From assembly GCF_016863295.1 (NCBI RefSeq), contig NZ_BOOP01000048.1:1-64000 (forward strand): a stretch of DNA of 64,000 nucleotides, given 5' to 3'. The number at the start of each line of letters is the position of its first letter. Position 1 is the stretch's first letter. The stretch is from Planotetraspora phitsanulokensis (lineage in GTDB: Bacteria > Actinomycetota > Actinomycetes > Streptosporangiales > Streptosporangiaceae). Shown here one piece after another: positions 46,082 through 53,677 of this stretch. The notes under the pieces are model-generated. The model made no database searches. It was not told the DNA's origin and saw only the letters and a list, made by a program, of their open reading frames with translations. Made by a program: the position numbers and the translations under genes.

Positions 46082-46510
46082 TTACGCCAGCAGTGCGGCG
46101 ATGACGGCGTCCCAGCTGATCAGCGGCATCTCCTTGCCAGCCGGGACGAGCTCGTACAGGCCGGTCATGACGTCGGCGAGCTGCTGCCGGTCCACCCGGA
46201 ACAGCGCGAGGTCGAGGTCTCCCTGACGGACCTGCCACAACGTCCACTGGGGCTCGGCCGCGGGGCAGGCCCGCAGCGACTGCTTGTCCGGCGCGGCCAG
46301 GAACTCAGCCCGGCCGGCCACGCACTCCAGGAGGACGGACCGGGGCGCGATGATCACGTCGTGCCAGTCCTCGATCTCGATGCGGACGAAGAACGGGTCC
46401 GCCGTCCGGTAGATCAGCTTGGCGTTGTGGTACTCGTCCGTCACCATGTCCCACGCGTTGATCGCGACTGTGCGCTCGGCGACTCGCTCCTGGCCCTGCT
46501 CGATGCTCAT
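46082..46510 (-). CDS. SsgA-like (SALP) protein
   Basis: A 142-residue protein close to the SALP length. KLIYRTADPFFVRIEIEDWH corresponds to the conserved YxxADPxxV strand, and YELVPAGKEMPLISWDAVIA to the VPPGxE...D motif near the C-terminus. SALPs act in septum formation and spore maturation of morphologically complex actinomycetes. On this element it may tie transfer or partition to hyphal septation. ATG 46510 follows GGAGACAGCA. The middle conserved segment (W-x-FARDLL) is weak (VIIAPRSVLLECV), so it is a divergent member. Confidence 0.7.
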   Translation of the reverse strand: MSIEQGQERVAERTVAINAWDMVTDEYHNAKLIYRTADPFFVRIEIEDWHDVIIAPRSVLLECVAGRAEFLAAPDKQSLRACPAAEPQWTLWQVRQGDLDLALFRVDRQQLADVMTGLYELVPAGKEMPLISWDAVIAALLA

Positions 46511-46533
46511 TGCTGTCTCCTTCCGTGCCGTTG

Positions 46534-48033
46534 TTAGTTCGCGGACGAAGCGGTTTCGTCCGCGTGCTCTGTGCCGGACGGTCCGCCGTCCGCCGTGTCG
46601 TTCTCCTGCGCGGACGAGGCGGTCTCGTCCGCGCTGTCGGTGGCGGACGAAGCGTCCGCGCGCACCAGGGCGAGCAGCCGTCCGGCCCGGTCGTTGCTGA
46701 TCGTCAGTCCGCGCCCTTTCAGCGCGGCGGAGAGCCGGTCGCGGGTCAGGTTCACGCCGTTCCGCTCGTGCTCGGCACGGATGTTCCGTCCGAGTCCCAG
46801 CAGCCGCGAAACGTCGTCCGTCCCTGCGGACCGTCCGCCCGTCCGCGTCGTCCGTCCGCTGACGCTGGCGCGGACCGTCCGCCCGTTCGTCCGCCCGCCG
46901 TCCGCCGCAGTCACAGCAGCCCGTCCGCGCGTACGAGACTGGCCGCCCGCACTCTTCGTCCGCGCGGACGAAGGCCTCCGGGCCGACTTCCGTTCGCCGT
47001 CCGTCTGCGTTCCGTCCGCGACGTTCGTCCGCGCTTCGTCTGGCGCGTTCGTCCGCGTCTCGTCCGCCGACTCCAGCACGCCGGCGACCGCCGGACGGTA
47101 CTCCGGGACCAGCCCGGCGCCGACCCGGTTCACGAACCGCGCGATGCCGTCCATCGCGGCCGCCGCGTCCGGGTCCATCCCGTGCAGCTCCTGTGAGACG
47201 GCCGCCAGTTGCGTCAGCGACAGCTCCAGCTGGGCGCGCTGCGCGGCGATGACCGCCGTCTGCGCGTCCTCCACCGACTGCCACGCCATGCGGGTGTTGC
47301 GGCGCGTGCGGATCACGTCCACCGCGATCTGCGGCGACTGCACGCCCTCGCCGACGGCCCACTTGAACGCGGCGAACGTCTCCTTCCGGTGCAGCGCCCA
47401 GCGCAGGACGCTGAACTTGGGTGCGCGCGGGTCGATCAGGCTCTGCTCACGGAGGTCCTTGCGGTGCAGGTGCCGCGAGTGCATCGACCACAGCCACGGC
47501 GACGCCAGCGAGCACGCCGCGAACAGTTCCGGCGTCTGCGGCACGTGCGAGTAGTTCAGGTACGCCGCCGCGGCGCCGATCAGGTACGAGGTCATCCGCA
47601 GGCGGAAGGCCGAGTCACCCTCGCGGAGCGCGACGTGCGCGTGCCAGGAGACGTACACGGCGACGGACTCGACGATCGCGGCCGCCATGACGGCGGTCGG
47701 TGTCGGCCAGCCCAGCGCCTGGAAGACCAGGAACTGTCCGGCGACGGCGACGATGTTGACGCCGAGGTTCGTGGTGGACATGACGGCCAGCCGGCCGACG
47801 GCCCGCGTCCGGTCGGTCCACTGCGAACGCCGCTCCGTCCACCGTGCGCGGCTGCGCTCACGTTCGTCCGCCGCGAGCTCGCGAGTCCGGCGCTCGACCT
47901 CGGCGCGGTGCTCGGCGTCGTCGACCTCACGAGCGCGGCGGGCCTCGGCGCGGAGCCGGTCCTGCTCGATGCGGAGGCGCTCCGCTTCGAGTCGGGCCTG
48001 CTCGCGCTCAGGCGAGCGAGTGAGGAGGCTCAT
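46534..48033 (-). CDS. DUF2637/Spd-like membrane protein with repeat-rich C-terminus
   Basis: A 499-residue protein from ATG 48033 (ATGA overlap with WhiB). An N-terminal coiled coil (ARLEAERLRIEQDRLRAEAR) leads to four membrane segments about 85-190 (LAVMSTTNLGVNIVAVAGQF, TAVMAAAIVESVAVYV, YLIGAAAAYLNYSHV, LFAACSLASPWLWSM), the pattern of DUF2637 transfer proteins. Residues about 320-499 are hydrophilic and low in complexity (TRTNAPDEARTNVADGTQTD, duplicated ADETASSA), with an HTH-like ISNDRAGRLLALVRAD. The DNA encoding this tail is packed with an octamer repeat. Confidence 0.65.
   Translation of the reverse strand: MSLLTRSPEREQARLEAERLRIEQDRLRAEARRAREVDDAEHRAEVERRTRELAADERERSRARWTERRSQWTDRTRAVGRLAVMSTTNLGVNIVAVAGQFLVFQALGWPTPTAVMAAAIVESVAVYVSWHAHVALREGDSAFRLRMTSYLIGAAAAYLNYSHVPQTPELFAACSLASPWLWSMHSRHLHRKDLREQSLIDPRAPKFSVLRWALHRKETFAAFKWAVGEGVQSPQIAVDVIRTRRNTRMAWQSVEDAQTAVIAAQRAQLELSLTQLAAVSQELHGMDPDAAAAMDGIARFVNRVGAGLVPEYRPAVAGVLESADETRTNAPDEARTNVADGTQTDGERKSARRPSSARTKSAGGQSRTRGRAAVTAADGGRTNGRTVRASVSGRTTRTGGRSAGTDDVSRLLGLGRNIRAEHERNGVNLTRDRLSAALKGRGLTISNDRAGRLLALVRADASSATDSADETASSAQENDTADGGPSGTEHADETASSAN
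46541..47067. repeat. cluster of TCGTCCGC/GCGGACGA octamers
   Basis: Eleven exact copies counted by eye: TCGTCCGC at 46556, 46625, 46887, 46956, 47025, 47049 and 47060; GCGGACGA at 46541, 46610, 46643 and 46964. The copies at 46955-46972 form an 18-bp palindrome. They lie in coding DNA of the Spd-like gene. The layout recalls TRS octamers at clt sites bound by TraB. Confidence 0.5.
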
Positions 48034-48368
48034 GCCGCCACCTCGATGCCGGCGACGCCGGTGCGGATCTCGTACCGTTCGAGCGGGGTCGTGGCGGCGG
48101 TGATGCCGTCCGTCTCGTACAGCGGCATACCCTCCTCGATGAGCAGCTGCCGCTCGAGGCACGACGCCTGGATGGGGCAGTCGCCGCAGAGCTTGCGGGC
48201 GATGTCGCGGAGGACCGTCTCGTCCTCGGTGAGGGGGAACCAGTCGTCGGGGTCGGAGGCGCGGCAGGTGGCGGCGCTCGACAGGACGATCTCGTCGAGC
48301 GTGCGGAGGCGGTGCTCACGCTGGGCGGGAGTGGCAGTGCCCGCGTGTGTCACGATGTGGCTGGGCAT
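48030..48368 (-). CDS. WhiB-like protein, divergent
   Basis: A 112-residue protein with Cys ligands in ATCRASDPDDWF and KLCGDCPIQASCLE, matching C-x(n)-CxxCxxxxxC. The turn that is usually G(V/I)WGG is DGITAATTPLER, so the sigma-facing loop is altered. The C-terminus lacks the basic AT-hook-like tail. It is the first gene of the leftward transfer operon, coupled to the Spd-like gene. Regulation of transfer genes or host development is likely. Confidence 0.8.
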   Translation of the reverse strand: MPSHIVTHAGTATPAQREHRLRTLDEIVLSSAATCRASDPDDWFPLTEDETVLRDIARKLCGDCPIQASCLERQLLIEEGMPLYETDGITAATTPLERYEIRTGVAGIEVAA

Positions 48369-48645
48369 CGGGTCTCGGTCCTTTCAGCGAGGGGTGAGAG
48401 ACCTGGTGTTCAGGGCCTCCTCGGAGTTGGCGCTCCGGGTGAGGCCCGCTGCGTTTCTGGTGGCGGTTGGCGGGGCTGAGGGGAAAATTCGCGATCTGCT
48501 ACGCTGTGTTTTACGTAAAACAGCGTCGCAGTAGCTATGCTGCATCACCTGTCGATCACTGTCAAGCCCACAGGTAACGCGCCCGCCCGCTGTCCGTAAT
48601 ACGATCAGCGCCAGCCGTACCGATGATCAGGAGAGGACCCGCCCC
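48369..48645. promoter_or_regulatory. divergent control region, transfer operon / GntR regulator
   Basis: A 277-base gap. The perfect palindrome TGTTTTACGTAAAACA at 48507-48522, extended by ACGCTGT/ACAGCGT, stands out as an AT-rich island. It is a good operator for the adjacent GntR regulator, which would repress the leftward transfer operon and itself, as KorSA does in pSAM2. Confidence 0.65.
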
Positions 48646-49386
48646 GTGCCCGTCAAGAGGTCCGTCGAGGTCACAGCAGACCTCCGGGCCAAGATCCTCG
48701 ACGGCACCTACCCCGCGGGCGAACCACTCCCCCGCTCCGACATCCTCCAGGCCATGTACGGCGTCGGCCCCTACGCCATCACCACGGCGATGCGAGAGCT
48801 CAAGTCCGAGGGCCTGGTCTGGCGGGTCGCGAACAAAGGGATGATCGTCCGGCGGCCACCCGAGCCCATCACGGTGTCCATCGTCATCCCGCCGCTCGAG
48901 GACCACGCCCACTGGGCGGACGCATGCCGCCGCGCAGGCCTCGACGGCCAACTCGACGACAAGACGACCCGCTTCGAATTCGCTGACCACTACATCGCCC
49001 AGGCCCTGCACCTCGACGACCGCGCCACCGTTATGCAGGTCCTTCGACTGGGCACCGTCGACGACCAGGCGGCGTGCATTGACCGCGTCAGCTACCCGGC
49101 CGACCTCGTGCCAGGCCGGCCCAGCCGCGACGCCGTACGCAACATCCTGTCCCGTGTTGACCCCGCCACCGCGTACGTCGACCTCCGCATCTTCTGGCGC
49201 CAAGCCGAGGGGCCCGAGTCGACAACGCTCAAGGTCAGCGGAGGTGTGGGCGTCATCGACATCACCCGGGTCATTTACGACAGCACCGGTCAGCCTGTCG
49301 AGCTGCTGCACCGCGTGGCCAACGCCCAGCGCGTCCAGCTGGACGAGCAGCGTCGCCGCCTATCCCCCGGCCAACCGAACGACTGA
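48646..49386 (+). CDS. GntR/HutC-type (UTRA) transfer regulator, KorSA-like
   Basis: A 246-residue protein from GTG 48646. The N-terminal winged helix (VTADLRAKILDGTYPAGEPL, RSDILQAMYGVGPYAITTAM, RELKSEGLVWRVANKGMIV) is GntR type, although the GVGPYAITTAM recognition helix diverges from the usual S(R)xTVRxAL. The C-terminal region (AHWADACRRAG through VIDITRVIYDSTGQPVELLH) fits the UTRA ligand-binding fold. In Streptomyces conjugative elements such regulators prevent lethal TraB overexpression. It faces the transfer operon across a strong palindrome. Confidence 0.75.
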   Translation: MPVKRSVEVTADLRAKILDGTYPAGEPLPRSDILQAMYGVGPYAITTAMRELKSEGLVWRVANKGMIVRRPPEPITVSIVIPPLEDHAHWADACRRAGLDGQLDDKTTRFEFADHYIAQALHLDDRATVMQVLRLGTVDDQAACIDRVSYPADLVPGRPSRDAVRNILSRVDPATAYVDLRIFWRQAEGPESTTLKVSGGVGVIDITRVIYDSTGQPVELLHRVANAQRVQLDEQRRRLSPGQPND

Positions 49387-49536
49387 ACTCCCAGCGCTGG
49401 GAGAACAGAACGGAATTAATAGGCGCATTAGTGCCCGAAAGGGATGAAGTAACACGGCGGCGACAAAGATTTGTCGCATGAAATAAGCCCCGCGTCTTAG
49501 CCTGAGAGTGCGACGTCACAGGAAAGAGCAGGGCCT
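49387..49536. promoter_or_regulatory. promoter/operator region of the cargo regulator
   Basis: A 150-base AT-richer gap. It holds the perfect inverted repeat GCGACAAA GA TTTGTCGC at 49460-49477, about 60 bases before the XRE start, a likely autoregulatory operator. Confidence 0.5.
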
Positions 49537-50742
49537 ATGAACGAGATTAGCACCGGCGACCCGACAAGGGACCTCGCGCAGAACCTTCGAGGTTGGCGGA
49601 AGCGGCGCGGCCTCACCCAGGCTGAGCTGGCTATAGCCGCCAAGGTGTCGAAGAGCCTCGTGCAGAAAATCGAGCAGGGCATCGCCGGCCAGACAACGCT
49701 GGAGACCGTGCACCGGCTGGCCATCGCGTTGAAAGTCCCCACGACAGAGCTGGTCGGCGCGCACGGCGACGCCCGCGAACCGCACACGTCCACGGTGCTC
49801 CCGCCGGAGGTATGGGAACAGACAGGCAGGGCTCTCGCTGGGAAGTTCGGTTACCCCGACGAGGAACCCACCGTCGCCGGTGTGTCCTCCGCACTCGACT
49901 CACTGAAACCACTCCTGGCGGGAAACCAGTACCGGGAGGTGGCGCACCTTCTGCCGTCGCTGATCCGCGACGCGGACGCGCTCAATGGCGCGGGACGGGG
50001 CATCCGGTCGCGGGTGCTGAATACCGCCGGTTGGGTCCTCACCCAGGTCAGACAGTTCGAGCTCGCCGGGGCGACACTCCACCACGCCAGGGACGCCGCA
50101 GAGGACCATCTCGACGAGGCGGCCGCCGTCAACACCCTCGTCTGGCTGCGACTCCGGGAAGGACGCCTCGACGACGCCCGCCGGCTGGCCACCGAGTGGG
50201 CCGACCGGATCGAGCCGCGCATGTCCCGAGCGACCGAGCGGGAGCTCACCCTGTGGGGGCGGCTCGTGCTCGGCATCAGCAACGCCGCGGTGCGGGACAA
50301 CCGACCGGGCGAGGCGGCAGACACGATCCGACTCGCGCAGACCGCCGCCACGGCGGTCGGCAGGGAGGTCCTGTCGGATACCTCCACCACCCGGACGTTT
50401 GGCCCCGTCACGGTCGCGATGATCCGGGCCGAGAACGCGGCGGTGCAGGATCGGCCCGACGAGGTGTTGCGGATCGCTGAGCGGATCCCCGCCGGTGGCG
50501 GGCTCCTGGTGGCCACCTCGGCGTCGCGGAACCGGCACCGGCTCGACGTCGCGTCCGCCCTGGTGTCCACGCGCCGCTCGGACGAGGCCGTCGCGGTGCT
50601 GACCGATCTGGCGTCGCATTCCCCGCAATGGCTATCTCAGCAGCGGTACGCCAAGGACGTGGTCGGCCGCATCGTCGGCAGGCGCCGCACACTGAGCACG
50701 GGCATGCGGACCCTGGCAGATCTGACCGGTGTAGTGCTCTGA
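49537..50742 (+). CDS. XRE-family regulator with TPR-like sensor domain
   Basis: A 401-residue protein. Residues about 10-70 are an XRE HTH: LAQNLRGWRKRRGLTQAELA, IAAKVSKSLVQKIEQG, TTLETVHRLAIALKV. The remaining 300 residues are helix pairs of TPR type (GWVLTQVRQFELAGATLHHA, AAVNTLVWLRLREGRLDDAR, RLVLGISNAAVRDNRPGEAA), as in Streptomyces regulators that sense peptides or small molecules. ATG 49537 lies behind GGAAAG. It is first in the rightward cargo cluster and flanked by two inverted repeats (49460-49477 and 50759-50800), so it probably controls the cluster. Confidence 0.75.
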   Translation: MNEISTGDPTRDLAQNLRGWRKRRGLTQAELAIAAKVSKSLVQKIEQGIAGQTTLETVHRLAIALKVPTTELVGAHGDAREPHTSTVLPPEVWEQTGRALAGKFGYPDEEPTVAGVSSALDSLKPLLAGNQYREVAHLLPSLIRDADALNGAGRGIRSRVLNTAGWVLTQVRQFELAGATLHHARDAAEDHLDEAAAVNTLVWLRLREGRLDDARRLATEWADRIEPRMSRATERELTLWGRLVLGISNAAVRDNRPGEAADTIRLAQTAATAVGREVLSDTSTTRTFGPVTVAMIRAENAAVQDRPDEVLRIAERIPAGGGLLVATSASRNRHRLDVASALVSTRRSDEAVAVLTDLASHSPQWLSQQRYAKDVVGRIVGRRRTLSTGMRTLADLTGVVL

Positions 50743-50758
50743 CCTGGGCATGTAACGC

Positions 50759-50800
50759 TCATTGATACTTTCGTCCGCCGCCGGGCGAAAGTATCAATGA
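50759..50800. promoter_or_regulatory. 15-bp perfect inverted repeat between regulator and cargo genes
   Basis: TCATTGATACTTTCG, a 12-base spacer, then its exact complement. AT-rich arms and a spaced dyad suggest an operator for the XRE protein at the promoter of the downstream genes. Attenuation by the RNA hairpin is the alternative. Confidence 0.55.
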
Positions 50801-50832
50801 CAGCGGGTGATCGCGTTCGTACGGTCGGAACT

Positions 50833-51273
50833 GTGATCTCCGCCACTCCCCCGCCCGCCACCGCCACAGGCACAGTCGAGGTAATCCGCGAGCAGCGGAT
50901 GAGCCGTGCATCGCAGCTCGCACACAGCCTCGCCAACGAACTCGAAACCCGGCACAACATCCCCGCCCAGGTGCTCATCTTCGGCGGGAGTGCCTGCGTG
51001 TCTGTGTTCTATGGCCTGGTCGCGAGGACTGACGGGAGCGCCATCTGGTGGATGGTGCCCGACGTTGCACCCGAGCCCAGGAAGCGGCCCCTTCACACGC
51101 TCGCATACTTCGTGCCGAGCGCCGCCGACCGGATTGCTCAGCACTACGCGACACTGCGCGGCGCTGACCTCGGTGAGCAGCTGGCGGCCGGCCGCATCAC
51201 CCTCGTGGGTGCCGAACTCGTCGCCGAGCACATCAACGGGGAGGCGAGCCATGTTGCTGCTTACCCAGTTTGA
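50833..51273 (+). CDS. unknown cargo-cluster protein 1
   Basis: A 146-residue protein. The start is uncertain: GTG 50833 is chosen because ATG 50797 lies inside the inverted repeat; ATG 50899 is also possible. Visible elements are MSRASQLAHSLANELETRHN, IPAQVLIFGGSACVSVFYGL, WWMVPDVAP and a C-terminal helix-strand (LGEQLAAGRITLVGAELVAE). It looks like a small alpha/beta domain, without catalytic motif. It overlaps the next gene by 23 bases. Confidence 0.5.
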   Translation: MISATPPPATATGTVEVIREQRMSRASQLAHSLANELETRHNIPAQVLIFGGSACVSVFYGLVARTDGSAIWWMVPDVAPEPRKRPLHTLAYFVPSAADRIAQHYATLRGADLGEQLAAGRITLVGAELVAEHINGEASHVAAYPV

Positions 51274-51565
51274 TCAGGCGAACCTGGACCACGCCGCGCG
51301 TCTCCAGTCGCACTTTCCCGCCTGGGTCGTCATGTACGGCCTGTACCACCGAACGTTCATTGCCTTTCACGCTGGTGACCCGCGTGAATGCCGAATCGTC
51401 GAGGCCGAAACGCCTGCCGACCTTTGGGACGGCATGCAGCAGGCCGCGGCGGAGGTCTGGCGGACCTCCCATCTCCTTCCCAGCCGCGCCCACCCCAGTA
51501 GCGGCACCCGGGAGGTCCGCCAGTTCGACCCCGCCCCCACGCGACCCATGGAGGTCGTGACCTGA
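51251..51565 (+). CDS. unknown cargo-cluster protein 2
   Basis: A 104-residue protein from ATG 51251. LLLTQFDQANLDHAARLQSH, FPAWVVMYGLYHRTFIAFHA, then PADLWDGMQQAAAEVWRTSH and a disordered tail. The size and the LWDGMQQAA helix recall small actinomycete accessory proteins next to XRE-TPR regulators. Function unknown; the overlap with the previous gene suggests a pair. Confidence 0.5.
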   Translation: MLLLTQFDQANLDHAARLQSHFPAWVVMYGLYHRTFIAFHAGDPRECRIVEAETPADLWDGMQQAAAEVWRTSHLLPSRAHPSSGTREVRQFDPAPTRPMEVVT

Positions 51566-51641
51566 GACCGGTCCTGGGGCGGCTGCCGAAGGCGAGGGGC
51601 GCCCTGGGACCGCACCATCCACCCACGAGTAGGGAGTGCAG

Positions 51642-52682
51642 ATGAAGATCGGCTACAGCTTCTGGGGCTTCCTCGGGCCCGGCATCGTGGACACGCCAGA
51701 CGGCGGCCGGTTCTGGCGTCGCGGAATCGTCGACGGGCTCCTCTCCAAGGGGCACAGCGTTGTCCTGCTCCAGCAGGACCGCGACTTGAAGGAGGCTGGC
51801 ACCAGACTGCCGTACCAGTGGGCCACCGACCTGCCGCCACTGGACGTGCTCTTCTGCGAATGGCGGTGGCCACTGCCTGGCCGGAACACCACCACATGCG
51901 GCGAGCCCGGTCATACCTGCGACCTGCACCGGCAGGCGGAACTGATCAACCACTACACCCGCGAACTCAGCACCCCAACGGTGCTGTGGGACACCGACCG
52001 GCAGATGCCAGCGGACGACCCGTTACGCGCGATGCCGCACGTCATTGTCTGCGACACGGCGATTTGGCCCAACCCGCCGGCGCCGAGCCTGCTGACGATG
52101 GTCCCGGACAAGCTGCTCGACACGGCCAGCCCGGAAATCCTCGCCGCCATCGAACGGCCCCTGGATCTCACCTACGTGGGAAACCAGTACGACCGCGACG
52201 AGGCGTTCGACACCTTCTTCGCCCCCGCCGCGGCGCACGTGCCACACCGGGTCGCTGGCAAATGGACCCGCACCGATCCCTGGCCCTACGTCAACTTCAC
52301 CGGGCGCGCACCGTTCACCGAAGTTGAGCCCATCTACCGCAGCGGCCTGGCCACGGTGCTGCTCATGCCCGACCGGTACTCCTCGACCGCCAACATCAGC
52401 CAGCGATTCCCCGAAGCGGTACTAGCCGGGTGCCTACCGCTCACCCCCACGACGCTGGTCAACCACGACCAGATCACCCCTGCCGCGCTGCACGTCGACG
52501 ACGGCGCTGACGTCCTTGACCGGGTCACCTGGCTCCGCAGTATCCAAGGCACCCGCGAGCACGTCGACCTCATCGCCGAGTGCCTGTCCCGGCTCGACCG
52601 GTTTCGGCATTCCCGCCAGCTGAGCGAGCTCGAACGGTACATGACCACCCTCACCCGACCATTGAAGGAGGCGGATCGGTGA
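51642..52682 (+). CDS. GT-B-type glycosyltransferase (CgeB-like)
   Basis: A 346-residue protein from ATG 51642 (GGGAG five bases upstream). The N-terminus MKIGYSFWGFLGPGIVDTPD is a Rossmann start; the C-terminal domain YRSGLATVLLMPDRYSSTAN, then ISQRFPEAVLAGCLPLTP carries the family's R-x-FE-xxAxG donor-site pattern (here RFPEAVLAG). CgeB-like enzymes transfer sugars from nucleotide-sugar donors. A Cys/His insert (TTTCGEPGHTCDLHR) is unusual. Its stop overlaps the start of the TS-family gene (GTGA), so the glycosyl acceptor may be a product of that enzyme. Confidence 0.7.
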   Translation: MKIGYSFWGFLGPGIVDTPDGGRFWRRGIVDGLLSKGHSVVLLQQDRDLKEAGTRLPYQWATDLPPLDVLFCEWRWPLPGRNTTTCGEPGHTCDLHRQAELINHYTRELSTPTVLWDTDRQMPADDPLRAMPHVIVCDTAIWPNPPAPSLLTMVPDKLLDTASPEILAAIERPLDLTYVGNQYDRDEAFDTFFAPAAAHVPHRVAGKWTRTDPWPYVNFTGRAPFTEVEPIYRSGLATVLLMPDRYSSTANISQRFPEAVLAGCLPLTPTTLVNHDQITPAALHVDDGADVLDRVTWLRSIQGTREHVDLIAECLSRLDRFRHSRQLSELERYMTTLTRPLKEADR

Positions 52683-53677
52683 CCAGTAGACCCCCCATGC
52701 TGGGCCCGCCACGGTTCGACACATTCCACGCCGCTTACCAGTCAGTGCTGCACCAGCTCCTCGCCGAGCCGCAGTACGCGTCCAGTTCGCGCGGCAAATC
52801 CTCCAGCGAAATCCTCGGCGTGAGCTTCACCCTCACCGACCCGAGGCAGCGCACGCCCTATCTCACGGCTCGTCGCCCGAACATCGTGTTCAACCACGCC
52901 GAGGCCCTGTGGTACCTGGCCGGCCGCGCCGACCTCGACATGATCGGCTACTACGCCCCTCGGCTGCGCGCACTGTCTGCCGATGGCCAGGCCCTGACCG
53001 GGACCGCATACGGGCCGAGGTTGTTCTCCCCGCGCGGCCGCTCCCAGTGGGACCGGGTGGTCGACCTGCTCCGATCCGATCCAGGCAGCAAACGGGCCAC
53101 GATGCTGATCATGCGGCCGGACGAGCTGGTCAACCCTGCCAACCCGGACGTGGCCTGCACCCTCGGCGTGCAGTTCCTCATCCGCGACAACGCGCTCCAC
53201 ACCGTGGCGTTCATGCGAGGCAACGACGCCTGGATCGGGCTGGTCTGCGACGTGTTCAGCTTCACCCTGATCGCCGAATACACCGCGTTGGCGCTCGGCG
53301 TCGACCTCGGCACGTACACCCATCTGGTCTCGTCGATGCACCTCAACGTGCAGGACCTGGACCGCGCGGCGGCCGCCGTCGCGGAACCGACGCTTGCGGT
53401 CCCTCCCACCGTGGCGATGCCGCGCACTTCCCCGCAGGTACTCGACACGCTCATGACCTGGGAGCGGCATCTCCGCCACAACGAGAGGCCGCTCAACCTG
53501 GGCAGCAGCGAGATATCCCACCTGGGCCCGTACTGGGTGCAGGTCCTGCTGCTCTTCGAGGCATACCGGCAGGTCACCCACCACGACGGCCCGATCAGCG
53601 GCCGCGTCCTGCGCGAGCTCACACCCGCCCACCAGTGGTTACTCGCGGCACGCTGGCCAGACCGGGTGCCGTCATGA
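52679..53677 (+). CDS. thymidylate-synthase-family nucleotide (hydroxy)methyltransferase, probably cytosine-specific
   Basis: A 332-residue protein from GTG 52679 (AAGGAGG upstream). Family landmarks: EALWYLAG about 75-82, GTAYGPRLF 108-116, the active-site Cys160 in DVACTLGVQFL, MRGNDAWIGLVCDVFSFTLI 179-198 and SSMHLNVQDL 218-227. At the position of E. coli ThyA Asn177 it has Asp191 (CDVFSF for FNIASY). Asp here is known to favour cytosine over uracil nucleotides, as in T4 dCMP hydroxymethylase. The Tyr of the THLY motif is replaced (MHLN). The inferred reaction is methylation or hydroxymethylation of dCMP or CMP with a folate donor. Coupled to the glycosyltransferase and the NDP kinase. Confidence 0.75.
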   Translation: MTSRPPMLGPPRFDTFHAAYQSVLHQLLAEPQYASSSRGKSSSEILGVSFTLTDPRQRTPYLTARRPNIVFNHAEALWYLAGRADLDMIGYYAPRLRALSADGQALTGTAYGPRLFSPRGRSQWDRVVDLLRSDPGSKRATMLIMRPDELVNPANPDVACTLGVQFLIRDNALHTVAFMRGNDAWIGLVCDVFSFTLIAEYTALALGVDLGTYTHLVSSMHLNVQDLDRAAAAVAEPTLAVPPTVAMPRTSPQVLDTLMTWERHLRHNERPLNLGSSEISHLGPYWVQVLLLFEAYRQVTHHDGPISGRVLRELTPAHQWLLAARWPDRVPS

